NCBI GenBank assembly: GCA_017410065.1
Contig: JAFQRL010000041.1
Coordinates: 1-64,000 of the forward strand
DNA length: 64,000 bases
Direction of reading: 5' to 3'
From: Clostridia bacterium
GTDB taxonomy: Bacteria > Bacillota > Clostridia > Oscillospirales > CAG-272
Shown here: one piece after another, positions 34,100 through 42,463 of the stretch
How the letters are laid out: every line of letters begins with the position of its first letter
Position numbering within the stretch: the first letter of the stretch is position 1
The notes under the pieces: model-generated
Told to the model about the DNA's origin: nothing
Databases searched by the model: none
What the model saw: only the letters and a program-made list of their open reading frames with translations
Translations under genes and position numbers: made by a program

Positions 34100-34128
34100 A
34101 TTATAGCATAAGTTTTTGAAAAAATCAA
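34100..34128 (-). promoter_or_regulatory. Promoter for the tRNA-Ser transcript
   Basis: On the minus strand: TTGATT (34123-34128), 17-bp spacer, TATAAT (34100-34105) with extended TGC. Transcription would start near 34093 and run through the repeats before the tRNA. Confidence 0.8.
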
Positions 34129-34333
34129 TAGGTAAAGCAAGATTTTTTATTATTTTGTGGCACAAGATTTTTTGTTATTTTGTAGGCTTCCATTATTGGG
34201 TATTAACAAAAGCATTAATAAAAAATAAATAAACTATTGCTTTTATTTTCGCGGTATGGTATAATAAAATATCATTTTGTATTTTTTGACGACATTCGAC
34301 AGTTTTCTATGGACAGATAAGAAGGTTTGATTG

Positions 34334-36262
34334 ATGAAATTAAACAATATACACGGATTTAAAACGGTTGATGAATATGTTAAAGCGAAGCTTTCCGAGT
34401 ATTCCGCAGAGGAAAAGAGCTTTGAGACTCTTTTTCGATTTATGTTTTCCGAGGAGGAAAACGTTATGGCGGAGCTTTCGGAGGGCTATCGTATAAAGAA
34501 GATAACCTACGGCGAATTTAAGGCACGTATTTTGGCAATTGCACCTACTCTTGCAGATAAGCTTTCGGAGCTCGGGCACAATTCGATCGTTGGTATTTAT
34601 ATGTCCAACTCTGTTGAATGGCTGGAGATCTTCTGGGCGACCCTCATATCGGGCTACCGCCCCCTGCTTATGAACACAAGGCTTCCCGATGAAGCCCTTG
34701 AAAGGTTGCTTTCCGATCACGCCGTCGGCGCGGTAATATCTGACGGCAAGAAATTCTCGGTCAAGACCCTTGATAAAACCGAGGTCGCGATCCCCTCGCA
34801 GCTGCCGCCACTCTCGCGCCCATTTGGCACAGAGGTCATTTTTATGTCCTCGGGTACTACCGAAAGCATAAAGCTCTGTGCATACACAGGCGAAAATTTC
34901 TATTATCAGATCTGCGATAGCATTAATATCATCGAGCGTTGCCCGAAGATCAAGGAGCATTGCGACGGCGAATTAAAGCAGCTTGCGCTTTTGCCATTTT
35001 ATCACGTATTCGGCTTTATTGCCGTTTATCTGTGGTTTGGCTTTTTCTCACGAACCTTTGTTTTCCCAAAGGATCTAAATCCCATCACTATTCAGAACAC
35101 CGTTAAAGCGCACAGAGTAACCCACATATTTGCCGTGCCGATGGTTTGGGAGTCCGTCCATAAGGCGGTAGTATCCAAGGTCAAGGCAAGGGGAGCCGGG
35201 ACCTACCGTAAGCTTCAGGTAATGATAGGCCTTGTGAATAAATTGGGCGGTTTTGGAGATAAGCTTGCACGTCGATTCCTATCCGAGGTGCGAGAGGGAC
35301 TGTTCGGAGACAGCATTCGCTTCCTTATCACAGGCGGCAGCCATATTGCCCCCGAGACTCTCAGCTTCTTCAACGGCATCGGCTACCACCTTGCCAACGG
35401 CTACGGTATGACCGAGATAGGTATTACCTCGGTTGAATTTTCATCAAACAAAAAAATGCTCAATAGCGCGACCATAGGTGCACCCTTCGGCAACACCGAA
35501 TATTCGGTGAAGGAGGACGGCACGCTTCTTGTACGAGGTAAAACTATGGCGTCAAGAATAACCGTCGGCAAAGACGAGCACCTCACGGATTTTTCCGCTT
35601 GGTTTGAGACCAAGGACCTTGCAAGATGCGAGGGCGGCAGATATTTCATAGAGGGCAGGGCAGACGATCTTATCGTTTGCGAAAGCGGCGAAAATCTTAA
35701 TCCCACCCTTGCGGAGAACGCTCTTTCAATCAACGGTGTTGACAGACTTTGCATCCTCCGCGGAAAAAGATCTCCCGTGCTTCTTTTAAGCACGCCGAGA
35801 GCCTTCTTGCCCAAGGCTATTGAGCAGTTATACAGAAATACTCTGAAAGCCCTCCGAGAGTCAAAGCTTGAGGGGGTCATCCAGGAAATATACTTCACCC
35901 CCGAGCCGCTTATTTCGGGAAATGAATTTAAGGTCAGCCGCCGCAAAATAGCAAAGAGATTTGCGGAAGGCACCCTTCGTATAATCGATCCGAAAAACCT
36001 TGAAGCTCACGTGGACGAGCTCCTCTCGGGACTTGAAGCCGAGATCAGAGCCTGCTTTGCCGAGGCTCTCGAATGTGATCCCGACAGGATCGGCTCCGAG
36101 GATAACTTCTTTGCTGACCTTGGCGGCTCCAGCCTCGATTATTTTGCCCTGCTCGGAAGGCTTAAGAGTAAATTCGGCTTTGAGCTCCCATCCGACGAAA
36201 GCCAAAGACTCGCAACTGTTAAGGAAATATACGAGCATATAAACAAAGGAGAGACTGTATGA
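34334..36262 (+). CDS. AMP-dependent acyl synthetase fused to an acyl carrier protein domain
   Basis: 642 residues. The adenylating domain has FMSSGTTESIKL (P-loop-like A3; the usual Lys context is altered), LPFYHVFGF, NGYGMTEIG (A5) and WFETKDLA...YFIEGRADDLI (A7/A8), and the C-terminal Lys region FKVSRRK. Residues about 560-642 form an ACP domain with DLGGSSLDYFALL, whose first Ser takes the phosphopantetheine. The enzyme could therefore activate a fatty acid and load it onto its own arm. Start ATG 34334 follows AAGAAGG; the TTG three bases upstream is an alternative. Its stop overlaps the MFS gene by four bases, and two acyltransferases follow. Confidence 0.85.
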   Translation: MKLNNIHGFKTVDEYVKAKLSEYSAEEKSFETLFRFMFSEEENVMAELSEGYRIKKITYGEFKARILAIAPTLADKLSELGHNSIVGIYMSNSVEWLEIFWATLISGYRPLLMNTRLPDEALERLLSDHAVGAVISDGKKFSVKTLDKTEVAIPSQLPPLSRPFGTEVIFMSSGTTESIKLCAYTGENFYYQICDSINIIERCPKIKEHCDGELKQLALLPFYHVFGFIAVYLWFGFFSRTFVFPKDLNPITIQNTVKAHRVTHIFAVPMVWESVHKAVVSKVKARGAGTYRKLQVMIGLVNKLGGFGDKLARRFLSEVREGLFGDSIRFLITGGSHIAPETLSFFNGIGYHLANGYGMTEIGITSVEFSSNKKMLNSATIGAPFGNTEYSVKEDGTLLVRGKTMASRITVGKDEHLTDFSAWFETKDLARCEGGRYFIEGRADDLIVCESGENLNPTLAENALSINGVDRLCILRGKRSPVLLLSTPRAFLPKAIEQLYRNTLKALRESKLEGVIQEIYFTPEPLISGNEFKVSRRKIAKRFAEGTLRIIDPKNLEAHVDELLSGLEAEIRACFAEALECDPDRIGSEDNFFADLGGSSLDYFALLGRLKSKFGFELPSDESQRLATVKEIYEHINKGETV

Positions 36263-38151
36263 TAAGATCTCTTGATAAAAAATGGAAGGAATTCCTCTTT
36301 GCATTTTCGGCATTCGGTCCGAATTTTCTTATGATCCTGATGGGCTCCTATTATTCGGACGCCCTGAATCCCGCAGCCCTTGAGGCGGGCGAGCAGTTCC
36401 AGACTATTATGCCCGGTATCTGCTTTATTCTGCCCGCGCTTTTCCCCATACTTTCGGCTATCGGCAAGGTGTTTGACGGTATAATAGATATCCCCTTTGC
36501 GCATATCACAGACACCCTTTCCACAAAATGGGGAAGACGCAGACCCGCTATCGCGGTTTGCCTCGTTCCTATGACGATAAGCTTCGCTCTTTCGTGGATA
36601 CCTGTCGGCGGTGCGGATAATCCCCTCTTTAACACCATTTGGGTGACTGTTTGGAACATAGTATTCTTCGCCACCTACACGATGAGCCTTATAGCCTTCT
36701 ATGGCTCGCTCTCCACAGTCTGCACGGATGAGCCTCAAAGGCTTCGTGTCTCGGGCTATAAATCCTTCTTTGACACTATTATCTATTGCATAGTATATGC
36801 CCTCGTGCCCGTTATTTTGAGCTCCGCAAAAATGCAGATAAATACCTTTGTATTTATGATGCTTCCTCTTATGCTCACGATGCTGATCCCCCTGTTCCTT
36901 ATCAAGGAGGGCGAAAAATACGGATACCCCGAAAACCGCGGACTCTCTCCCGAAAAGGTAACTATCGGCGAGAGCATCTCGCTCACCTTCAGAAATAAGA
37001 TCTTCCGCCGTTGGCTCTACGTCAACTGCTGTACCTTCTTCGGGCTTCAGATGTTCCTTGCCGCAATGAACGGAATGATCATCGGCGGAATGGGTATGAA
37101 CGGAGCGCAGATGTCAATTCTCAATTCGTCAGCCTTTGCGCCCGTGCCGATTATGCTTTATCTCTTTAATAAAGCAAAAGCAAAGCGCGGTGTGAGAGTT
37201 GCATATCAGAGCTGTCTTATTGCCTTTGCGGTCTCCATAATGTCCTTCTTCATCGGCTCAAGATTTATTATGGGAGAGGGAAATCTGACGGCGAAGATTG
37301 TCGTCGGCATCATCGGCGGTATATGCTCCAGCTGGTCCATCGGCGTATTCTTTATGATGCCGTACCTTGCCCCCGCCCAGATATCAAGCGTTGAGGAAAG
37401 GCTCACGGGCAAGAACCATTCCGCAATGTATTTTGCAGGCAACGCGGTTGCGACCTCCATCGTCGGCGCGATCTCGGGCTCGCTCATTTACGAATACATA
37501 AAGAGCATATATATAACCAAGGATTTCAGATTTGCCTTTAACGTAACAAGCCCCAAGGAGGCATACGAAAAGCTGTTTTCCGTGGATATTTCGGGTGCGC
37601 TTACGGCAGAGCAGTCGGCAGAGGTGTTCAACTTCGGCAACCTTATCGTGCCCTTCATAGTTTCCATAACCTGTATTATCGGCTTCTTCCTCGCCTTCAA
37701 GCTGCCGAAGGACTTCACTCCCGCCATCCTTGCAAGAGAATTCAAGGAGCTTGATCCCTCACTGGATATCAGCGAGATCGAGGCAGAGGAGCCCCGCAGG
37801 GAGCGCGGTGAGATCCTGTTCGTTCAGATCGGTCTTTCCGTTCTTTCGGGCTTCATATTCGGATTTGTGTGGCTCGGAATGCTTCTTAAGTCGCTTAAGC
37901 GAGAGGGCGCAAGGCTTAAGGGCGTGCTGCTTTATCTCATAGCTGCTCTCGTGCCCTTCGCTTCTATATGGGCGCTCCTTAAAATGCGCGGAGAGCTCAT
38001 AAGGGTCGCAGAGTCAAAGGGCATATCGCTTAAGATAAGCCGAGCACTCATCATCGCTCCCGCGGTGATATTCTGCATCCTTCCCCTGAACGTTATTTCT
38101 CTTTCCGTCCTTCAGCATAATCTCAATAAGCTCTATAAGGCAGAGGGATGA
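36259..38151 (+). CDS. MFS/GPH-family transporter
   Basis: 630 residues with twelve or more hydrophobic segments. FDGIIDIPFAHITDTLSTKWGRRRP near residue 75 is the loop 2-3 motif of the GPH (MelB-like) branch of the major facilitator superfamily (the motif quoted here in part: DTLSTKWGRRRP). It is longer than the usual 450-480 residues because of an extra hydrophobic C-terminal segment (about 520-630). Its neighbours suggest a lipid or lysolipid cargo, like LplT beside Aas in enterobacteria, but GPH members usually carry sugars. Overlaps both neighbours by four bases. Confidence 0.75.
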   Translation: MIRSLDKKWKEFLFAFSAFGPNFLMILMGSYYSDALNPAALEAGEQFQTIMPGICFILPALFPILSAIGKVFDGIIDIPFAHITDTLSTKWGRRRPAIAVCLVPMTISFALSWIPVGGADNPLFNTIWVTVWNIVFFATYTMSLIAFYGSLSTVCTDEPQRLRVSGYKSFFDTIIYCIVYALVPVILSSAKMQINTFVFMMLPLMLTMLIPLFLIKEGEKYGYPENRGLSPEKVTIGESISLTFRNKIFRRWLYVNCCTFFGLQMFLAAMNGMIIGGMGMNGAQMSILNSSAFAPVPIMLYLFNKAKAKRGVRVAYQSCLIAFAVSIMSFFIGSRFIMGEGNLTAKIVVGIIGGICSSWSIGVFFMMPYLAPAQISSVEERLTGKNHSAMYFAGNAVATSIVGAISGSLIYEYIKSIYITKDFRFAFNVTSPKEAYEKLFSVDISGALTAEQSAEVFNFGNLIVPFIVSITCIIGFFLAFKLPKDFTPAILAREFKELDPSLDISEIEAEEPRRERGEILFVQIGLSVLSGFIFGFVWLGMLLKSLKREGARLKGVLLYLIAALVPFASIWALLKMRGELIRVAESKGISLKISRALIIAPAVIFCILPLNVISLSVLQHNLNKLYKAEG

Positions 38152-38816
38152 TTATGGCGTTTTTACTCGGTTGGTTCGTGAAGCTGACCTCTTGGCTGCC
38201 TCAGCTTTTCGTATTCAAAATAAAGGTGCACTACGAGGATAAGTCGGTGCAAAGCAAAAGAGTGCGCGGAAAGGCTATCATCGCATCAAATCACAGGTCT
38301 GTCTGGGATTTCGGCATAATGATGTTCGTGTTCTTCGGAAGGACTTTAAGATGCGTTGTTGCAGAGGTGATCTTTGCAAGGAATTTCATTCTTAAGCTTT
38401 TCCTTATGGGCTTGGGTGCTATCAGGGTCGACCGCAGCTCTCACGATTTTTCGTTCATCGGTAAGTGCAAAAGGGTGCTCGATCGGGGTGGGGTCGTGGA
38501 AATATATCCCGAATCAAGATTGCCAAGGGCAGGGGAGCAGACACCCCTTGAATTCAAGCCGAGCACGGTCTATCTTGCCCTTGAATCGGGCGCGCCGATC
38601 ATTCCCGTTTATCATAACGGGAAGCATTTTTCGAAGGAACGCACCCGCGTTATCATCGGCAAGCCCATATATGCCCGCGAGCTTTACGACCAAGCTCTCT
38701 CCGAAAAGGAAAATATCCAAAGCATAACTAATTATTTAAGAGGACGTATCATTGAGCTCGGAAAAGAACTTGAAAGACAGGAAAAGGAAGAAGGGCGGCC
38801 CGATCAACGCTCTTAA
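38148..38816 (+). CDS. PlsC-type acyltransferase 1
   Basis: 222 residues. Membrane-associated glycerolipid acyltransferase fold: catalytic NHRSVWD (H-x4-D) near residue 48, and YPESRLPR in place of the usual PEGTR substrate block. An N-terminal hydrophobic stretch would anchor it. Overlaps the transporter gene by four bases (ATGA) and the next acyltransferase by 65 bases. The altered PES motif may indicate an unusual acceptor. Confidence 0.85.
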   Translation: MIMAFLLGWFVKLTSWLPQLFVFKIKVHYEDKSVQSKRVRGKAIIASNHRSVWDFGIMMFVFFGRTLRCVVAEVIFARNFILKLFLMGLGAIRVDRSSHDFSFIGKCKRVLDRGGVVEIYPESRLPRAGEQTPLEFKPSTVYLALESGAPIIPVYHNGKHFSKERTRVIIGKPIYARELYDQALSEKENIQSITNYLRGRIIELGKELERQEKEEGRPDQRS

Positions 38817-39462
38817 CGATTTCATTAAGATAACCGCCGCCATACCTGTCGGTTTATGGATGAGAACGAAAAAATACTATCCCTTCGGAAAGGAAAAGCT
38901 GAAGGGCGGGGTGCTCATATCCGCAAACCATCGCAGTATGCTTGATCCCGTTATTCTTCTCAGCACCTTCCCATTCAGGCGACTTCACAGCCTCGCCACA
39001 AAGGAGCTCTTTAAATCCCGCTTCAGCGAATTTCTCTTTAAGCGCGGCTTTCTTTGCGTGCCCGTGGATAAGGATAACTTCAGTATGGACACCTTCCGCC
39101 AGGTGGTCGAACGTCTCTCGGACGGTAAGGCGGTGTTCATTTTCCCCGAAGGGCGACTTAATAACGATGACGATAAGCCTCTCTTAAGCTTTAAATCGGG
39201 CGCAATACTTATGGCGTACCGAAGCGGCGCTCCCATTCTTCCCGTGTATATAGTCAAGCGCAAAAGGCTTATTGAAAGGCAAAGAGTGGTTATAGGTAAG
39301 CCTGTTGATATAAAGGCTATCGTCGGTCCGTCGCCAACTATGACGGAAATGAATAAGGCAAGCGAATATCTCCGAGAGCGAGAGCTTGAGCTTCGGGAGT
39401 ATTACGAAAACAATATTTTGAAAAAACGGAAAGAAGAAAAAATAAGTGCCGAAAAGGGCTGA
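38752..39462 (+). CDS. PlsC-type acyltransferase 2
   Basis: 236 residues. 1-acyl-glycerol-phosphate acyltransferase-like: NHRSMLDP (H-x4-D), FPEGRLN and the C-terminal PVYIVKR block are intact. I take the TTG at 38752 as start because AGAGGA lies eight bases upstream, although this overlaps the previous gene by 65 bases; a downstream ATG near residue 36 is possible. The last gene of the operon that begins with the acyl synthetase. Confidence 0.85.
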   Translation: MSSEKNLKDRKRKKGGPINALNDFIKITAAIPVGLWMRTKKYYPFGKEKLKGGVLISANHRSMLDPVILLSTFPFRRLHSLATKELFKSRFSEFLFKRGFLCVPVDKDNFSMDTFRQVVERLSDGKAVFIFPEGRLNNDDDKPLLSFKSGAILMAYRSGAPILPVYIVKRKRLIERQRVVIGKPVDIKAIVGPSPTMTEMNKASEYLRERELELREYYENNILKKRKEEKISAEKG

Positions 39463-39522
39463 TAAGACCTTTGGCAAATAAAAAAGTAAAAAAATAATAA
39501 TATTACATAAAGGAGAAAAAAT

Positions 39523-40044
39523 ATGTATTGTTCAAAATGCGGTAAGCAGATCGATTATGAATCCACCGTCTGCGCTGAATGTGTTGCCAAAATGGCAAAT
39601 AAAGCAGGGGAGAGTGCACCCTCTGCGGATGTGGCTCCCGTAGTAGCCGCGGCACCCGAGGTCACTCACGTTATAGCCGCGTCGGCTCCTCAGGCAAACA
39701 CGCGAATGCTCGGCTTCGGCAAGGCTCTTGCATCAACCATTTTAAGCTTTGCTTCCATCTTCCTTTTTATCTTCTCGCTTGTGTCGATCGCAACTTTTTT
39801 GTTTGGTCTTGGAATTTTTCTTTTGCTTGCATCCATCGCCGCTATCGTTATATCGATCATCTTCGGCATTAAGTCTATAAAGACCTTCATAGTTGCCAAA
39901 AAGGCAGGCACAGGCACTCCCGTCGCAACCCTTGTCCTTGGAATAAACGGAATTGTAACCGCCGCCTTCAGTGCTCTTTACGTAATAATTTTCGGCTTTG
40001 CCGTAGTTGTTACGACCATAGCACTTTTGGGCTCGGGAGTATAA
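39523..40044 (+). CDS. Zinc-ribbon membrane protein
   Basis: 173 residues. The N-terminus has a CSKC...CAEC zinc ribbon (residues 3-22), followed by an Ala/Pro-rich linker (30-60) and three hydrophobic segments (about 70-170). This is a common architecture of unknown function in Firmicutes. AAAGGAG ribosome site. Monocistronic and closed by a strong terminator. Confidence 0.75.
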   Translation: MYCSKCGKQIDYESTVCAECVAKMANKAGESAPSADVAPVVAAAPEVTHVIAASAPQANTRMLGFGKALASTILSFASIFLFIFSLVSIATFLFGLGIFLLLASIAAIVISIIFGIKSIKTFIVAKKAGTGTPVATLVLGINGIVTAAFSALYVIIFGFAVVVTTIALLGSGV

Positions 40045-40061
40045 TTTACAGTAAAAGCAAA

Positions 40062-40102
40062 GCAAGCGGAGAGGCTTTTGCACTCTCCGCTTGCAATTTT
40101 TT
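40062..40102. terminator. Strong terminator between convergent genes
   Basis: Perfect 12-bp stem 40062-40073 with 40083-40094, then AATTTTTTA on the plus strand. Confidence 0.9.
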
Positions 40103-40130
40103 ATTGAAAGATCATACCAAAATATTTCGG

Positions 40131-41189
40131 TCAGATAAAGGGCCTTCTGTTCAGAACGAGGCGTAGCGGCTTTTCGGTTACGATCACCCCGGGCAGAGCC
40201 TCCTGAAGCTCCGCAATAGCACAAACTGCGCCGAATAGCATATGAAGATCGTTGAATCTCTCGTGAGTTCTGTATTCACCGCTTTCGGCAAGCCCAAGAA
40301 GATAGCTTGTGAAGATTTGTGCAAAATCTGCGATCGCCGCCTTGACCTCCTCAAATCTATGGGGAGTCTGTCTCGAAGCGCGATTAATGCAATACACCCA
40401 ATCCACCTCAAGAAAGCCGATATTCCTGCCGAAATCGGCTCGCATTCCGCCCTCGCGATAGAGCTTCAGGCAGGTGTCGATTATTCTTTCGGGATATCTG
40501 AGAGGACGCCTTGCGTATTCGTGGTTGAACATATAGTGGAAGCCTCCCGCCATATAGGTATACATCGCGGTCGGCTCGCCCTTGCCGAATTGATTGTCGC
40601 AATAAGTGTAGGGAGCTTTGTTCGCATAGCCGCTTCTCCAGAAGCCCGATTCGGGGTCTGCGTTATCCCAAAGCCACTCAAAATAGTTATCCTCTATCTC
40701 GCGGGTCATCTCTCCCGAATTAACAAGTGCCGCATATATTCCCGCGCCCTTGTGAGATTCGGGCCAGGGACTGGACCAATCAATGCTCTCCATAAAGGCG
40801 GCAAGTGTCTCCTTCGACGCAACGTGCGGATGCAGAGCTTTAATAGGGCACTCTGGTCTCACGTCCATAAGCTCAAGAGCCGCGGTACAATGGGCGGTGG
40901 TGTGTATGGTGTTGTGAGTTGCCTCAACGTACATTCCGCTTTCCTTATTCTGCATAGACCGAAGGGCGGCGATCCTGGCAAGCCTCGTCTTCTCGTCGCA
41001 ACCGAATTCGTCTATCGTATAAAGAATGTTAAGCGCATCAGCGCAGCCGTATTCATTCAAGCCAAGCTTGCGCGTTCCCTCGGGGTTTTGCCATCTCCAG
41101 CGGCAATAAGACCCAAGCTCCGAAAGCTCGTGATTTTTAACGGTTTCGTGTACTGCTGCAATAACGGCTCTCATATCAATTTTTTTCAT
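40131..41189 (-). CDS. Alpha-toroid (prenyltransferase/terpene-cyclase-like) protein
   Basis: 352 residues, cytoplasmic, no signal peptide. The sequence is mostly helical with repeats of an aromatic turn such as ESGMYVEATHNTIHTT and ESGFWRSGYANK (quoted in part), typical of alpha-alpha toroids. No terpene-cyclase DDxD catalytic motif is visible, so it is not called as a cyclase. It may act on sugars, as some toroid lyases do. Ribosome site GGAGAA precedes ATG 41189. It lies 23 bases after the amidotransferase gene and is likely co-transcribed with it. Confidence 0.5.
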   Translation of the reverse strand: MKKIDMRAVIAAVHETVKNHELSELGSYCRWRWQNPEGTRKLGLNEYGCADALNILYTIDEFGCDEKTRLARIAALRSMQNKESGMYVEATHNTIHTTAHCTAALELMDVRPECPIKALHPHVASKETLAAFMESIDWSSPWPESHKGAGIYAALVNSGEMTREIEDNYFEWLWDNADPESGFWRSGYANKAPYTYCDNQFGKGEPTAMYTYMAGGFHYMFNHEYARRPLRYPERIIDTCLKLYREGGMRADFGRNIGFLEVDWVYCINRASRQTPHRFEEVKAAIADFAQIFTSYLLGLAESGEYRTHERFNDLHMLFGAVCAIAELQEALPGVIVTEKPLRLVLNRRPFI

Positions 41190-41212
41190 AGCTATTCTCC
41201 AAGCTGAAATCG

Positions 41213-42256
41213 TTAATTATCTATCCACATATAGTATCGTTTTTTCTCGCCGAGCATTTTCTCGCACCTTTGTAGCTTGCCCTCTTTGTGAAGCCTGTAT
41301 AGCACTCTGTATACGAGCATTCCGTCCTGCATAATAGCTTTATTCTTTGGGAAAAGGTCTTTCATATTATTGTAGACCTCGGTTTCCAGATCGTCAAAGG
41401 TGAGGGGAGAGGACGCCTTGCCGAGAAGCAATGCGGAAAGTCTTGCATAGCACGCCGAGAATGTCGCATCCGTGATCTCGTCAATTTCCTCGACTCCCTG
41501 CATCTTAACAGGGGAAACCGATGCGCCGCATCGACCTATCCTCACAGGATGCATAAGAGGGAGAGGCTCCGCCTTGTCGCCAAGCCCATCGGGGAATGCA
41601 AATTGACAGCTTGCTGCGTAGGTGCCGTCGCCGTCGGATACAGCAAACGCAGGTCTCGTCGTCCTCAAAATATAGAAGGAGTCGGGAGTGTCAAGCGAAA
41701 GAATACCAAGCACACCGTCCGTGTAGCACTCGGAGGCAACTCTCGCCATAGCCGTGGGAATATCGTAGCCTCTGCCAACGTAATAGCTCACGAGATTCAC
41801 TCTCGTCTCAACACAGCTTACGTAATTGCCGTTTTTGAGCCTGGGGAAGGAGCAGCTGTCAAGTGCAGTACCGCCGAAGAATTCATATCCGTTTTCCTGG
41901 AGAAAATCGGTTGCGCGCTGTGCCGCCTCGGTGTAGCCGACGCCCCTCGTCGTTCCGTTCGTGATTCCAGCAAATCTGCCGCCCTCGGCAATAAAGGGGT
42001 GCGCAAAGTTGTAGGTCCTCGCATCTCCGCCTGGGCGCGTGTGAGCAATTCCAACGTTGCCGGGAAGATAAAGCGCATCGGTGTGTTTTATAAGCGTGTC
42101 AACGTCGCCAACTATCTTGCGACAGTAAAGCCTGCCCTCGTGTATAGTAACTATACCGCACGAAGCACCACCGTCAAAAGCCTCCTGCCTTTTAAGCATC
42201 TCAAGCAGTATGGGCGCCGCTTGCTTGTTACCCGAATATCCTGCGATATTGCACAT
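41213..42256 (-). CDS. Class II glutamine amidotransferase-like protein
   Basis: 347 residues. The N-terminal Ntn-hydrolase domain begins MCNIAGYSG, so Cys2 would be the nucleophile, and contains GIAHTRPGGDAR and GITNGTTRG, as in the glutaminase half of GlmS/PurF. No sugar isomerase or phosphoribosyl domain follows; the C-terminal 100 residues are of unknown fold. It could supply ammonia to an unidentified partner or act as an amidase. Co-transcribed with the toroid protein. Confidence 0.8.
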   Translation of the reverse strand: MCNIAGYSGNKQAAPILLEMLKRQEAFDGGASCGIVTIHEGRLYCRKIVGDVDTLIKHTDALYLPGNVGIAHTRPGGDARTYNFAHPFIAEGGRFAGITNGTTRGVGYTEAAQRATDFLQENGYEFFGGTALDSCSFPRLKNGNYVSCVETRVNLVSYYVGRGYDIPTAMARVASECYTDGVLGILSLDTPDSFYILRTTRPAFAVSDGDGTYAASCQFAFPDGLGDKAEPLPLMHPVRIGRCGASVSPVKMQGVEEIDEITDATFSACYARLSALLLGKASSPLTFDDLETEVYNNMKDLFPKNKAIMQDGMLVYRVLYRLHKEGKLQRCEKMLGEKKRYYMWIDN

Positions 42257-42373
42257 TGTAAGCTCCTCCGAACTTGATTTAAATTATTTCGAGGTCATTA
42301 TACCATAATGCAAAAGGGTTTTCAAGATAGTAGAGTAAAAATATAGAATTATTATAAAATATTGCAAAAATTA

Positions 42374-42402
42374 TTGACAAAACACAGATAGACAGGTATA
42401 AT
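42374..42402 (+). promoter_or_regulatory. Consensus promoter of the beta-helix surface protein
   Basis: TTGACA (42374-42379), 17-bp spacer, TATAAT (42397-42402), with AAGGAGG at about 42449 before the ATG. Confidence 0.9.
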
Positions 42403-42463
42403 AATAATGAACGTATGTATTTTTGCAAGACGTAAATAAAAACTATTTAAGGAGGTCATAAAA

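Noticed and set aside
40131-41189. Terpene cyclase
   Set aside because: The toroid pattern is present, but no DxDD or DDxxD catalytic motif is visible.
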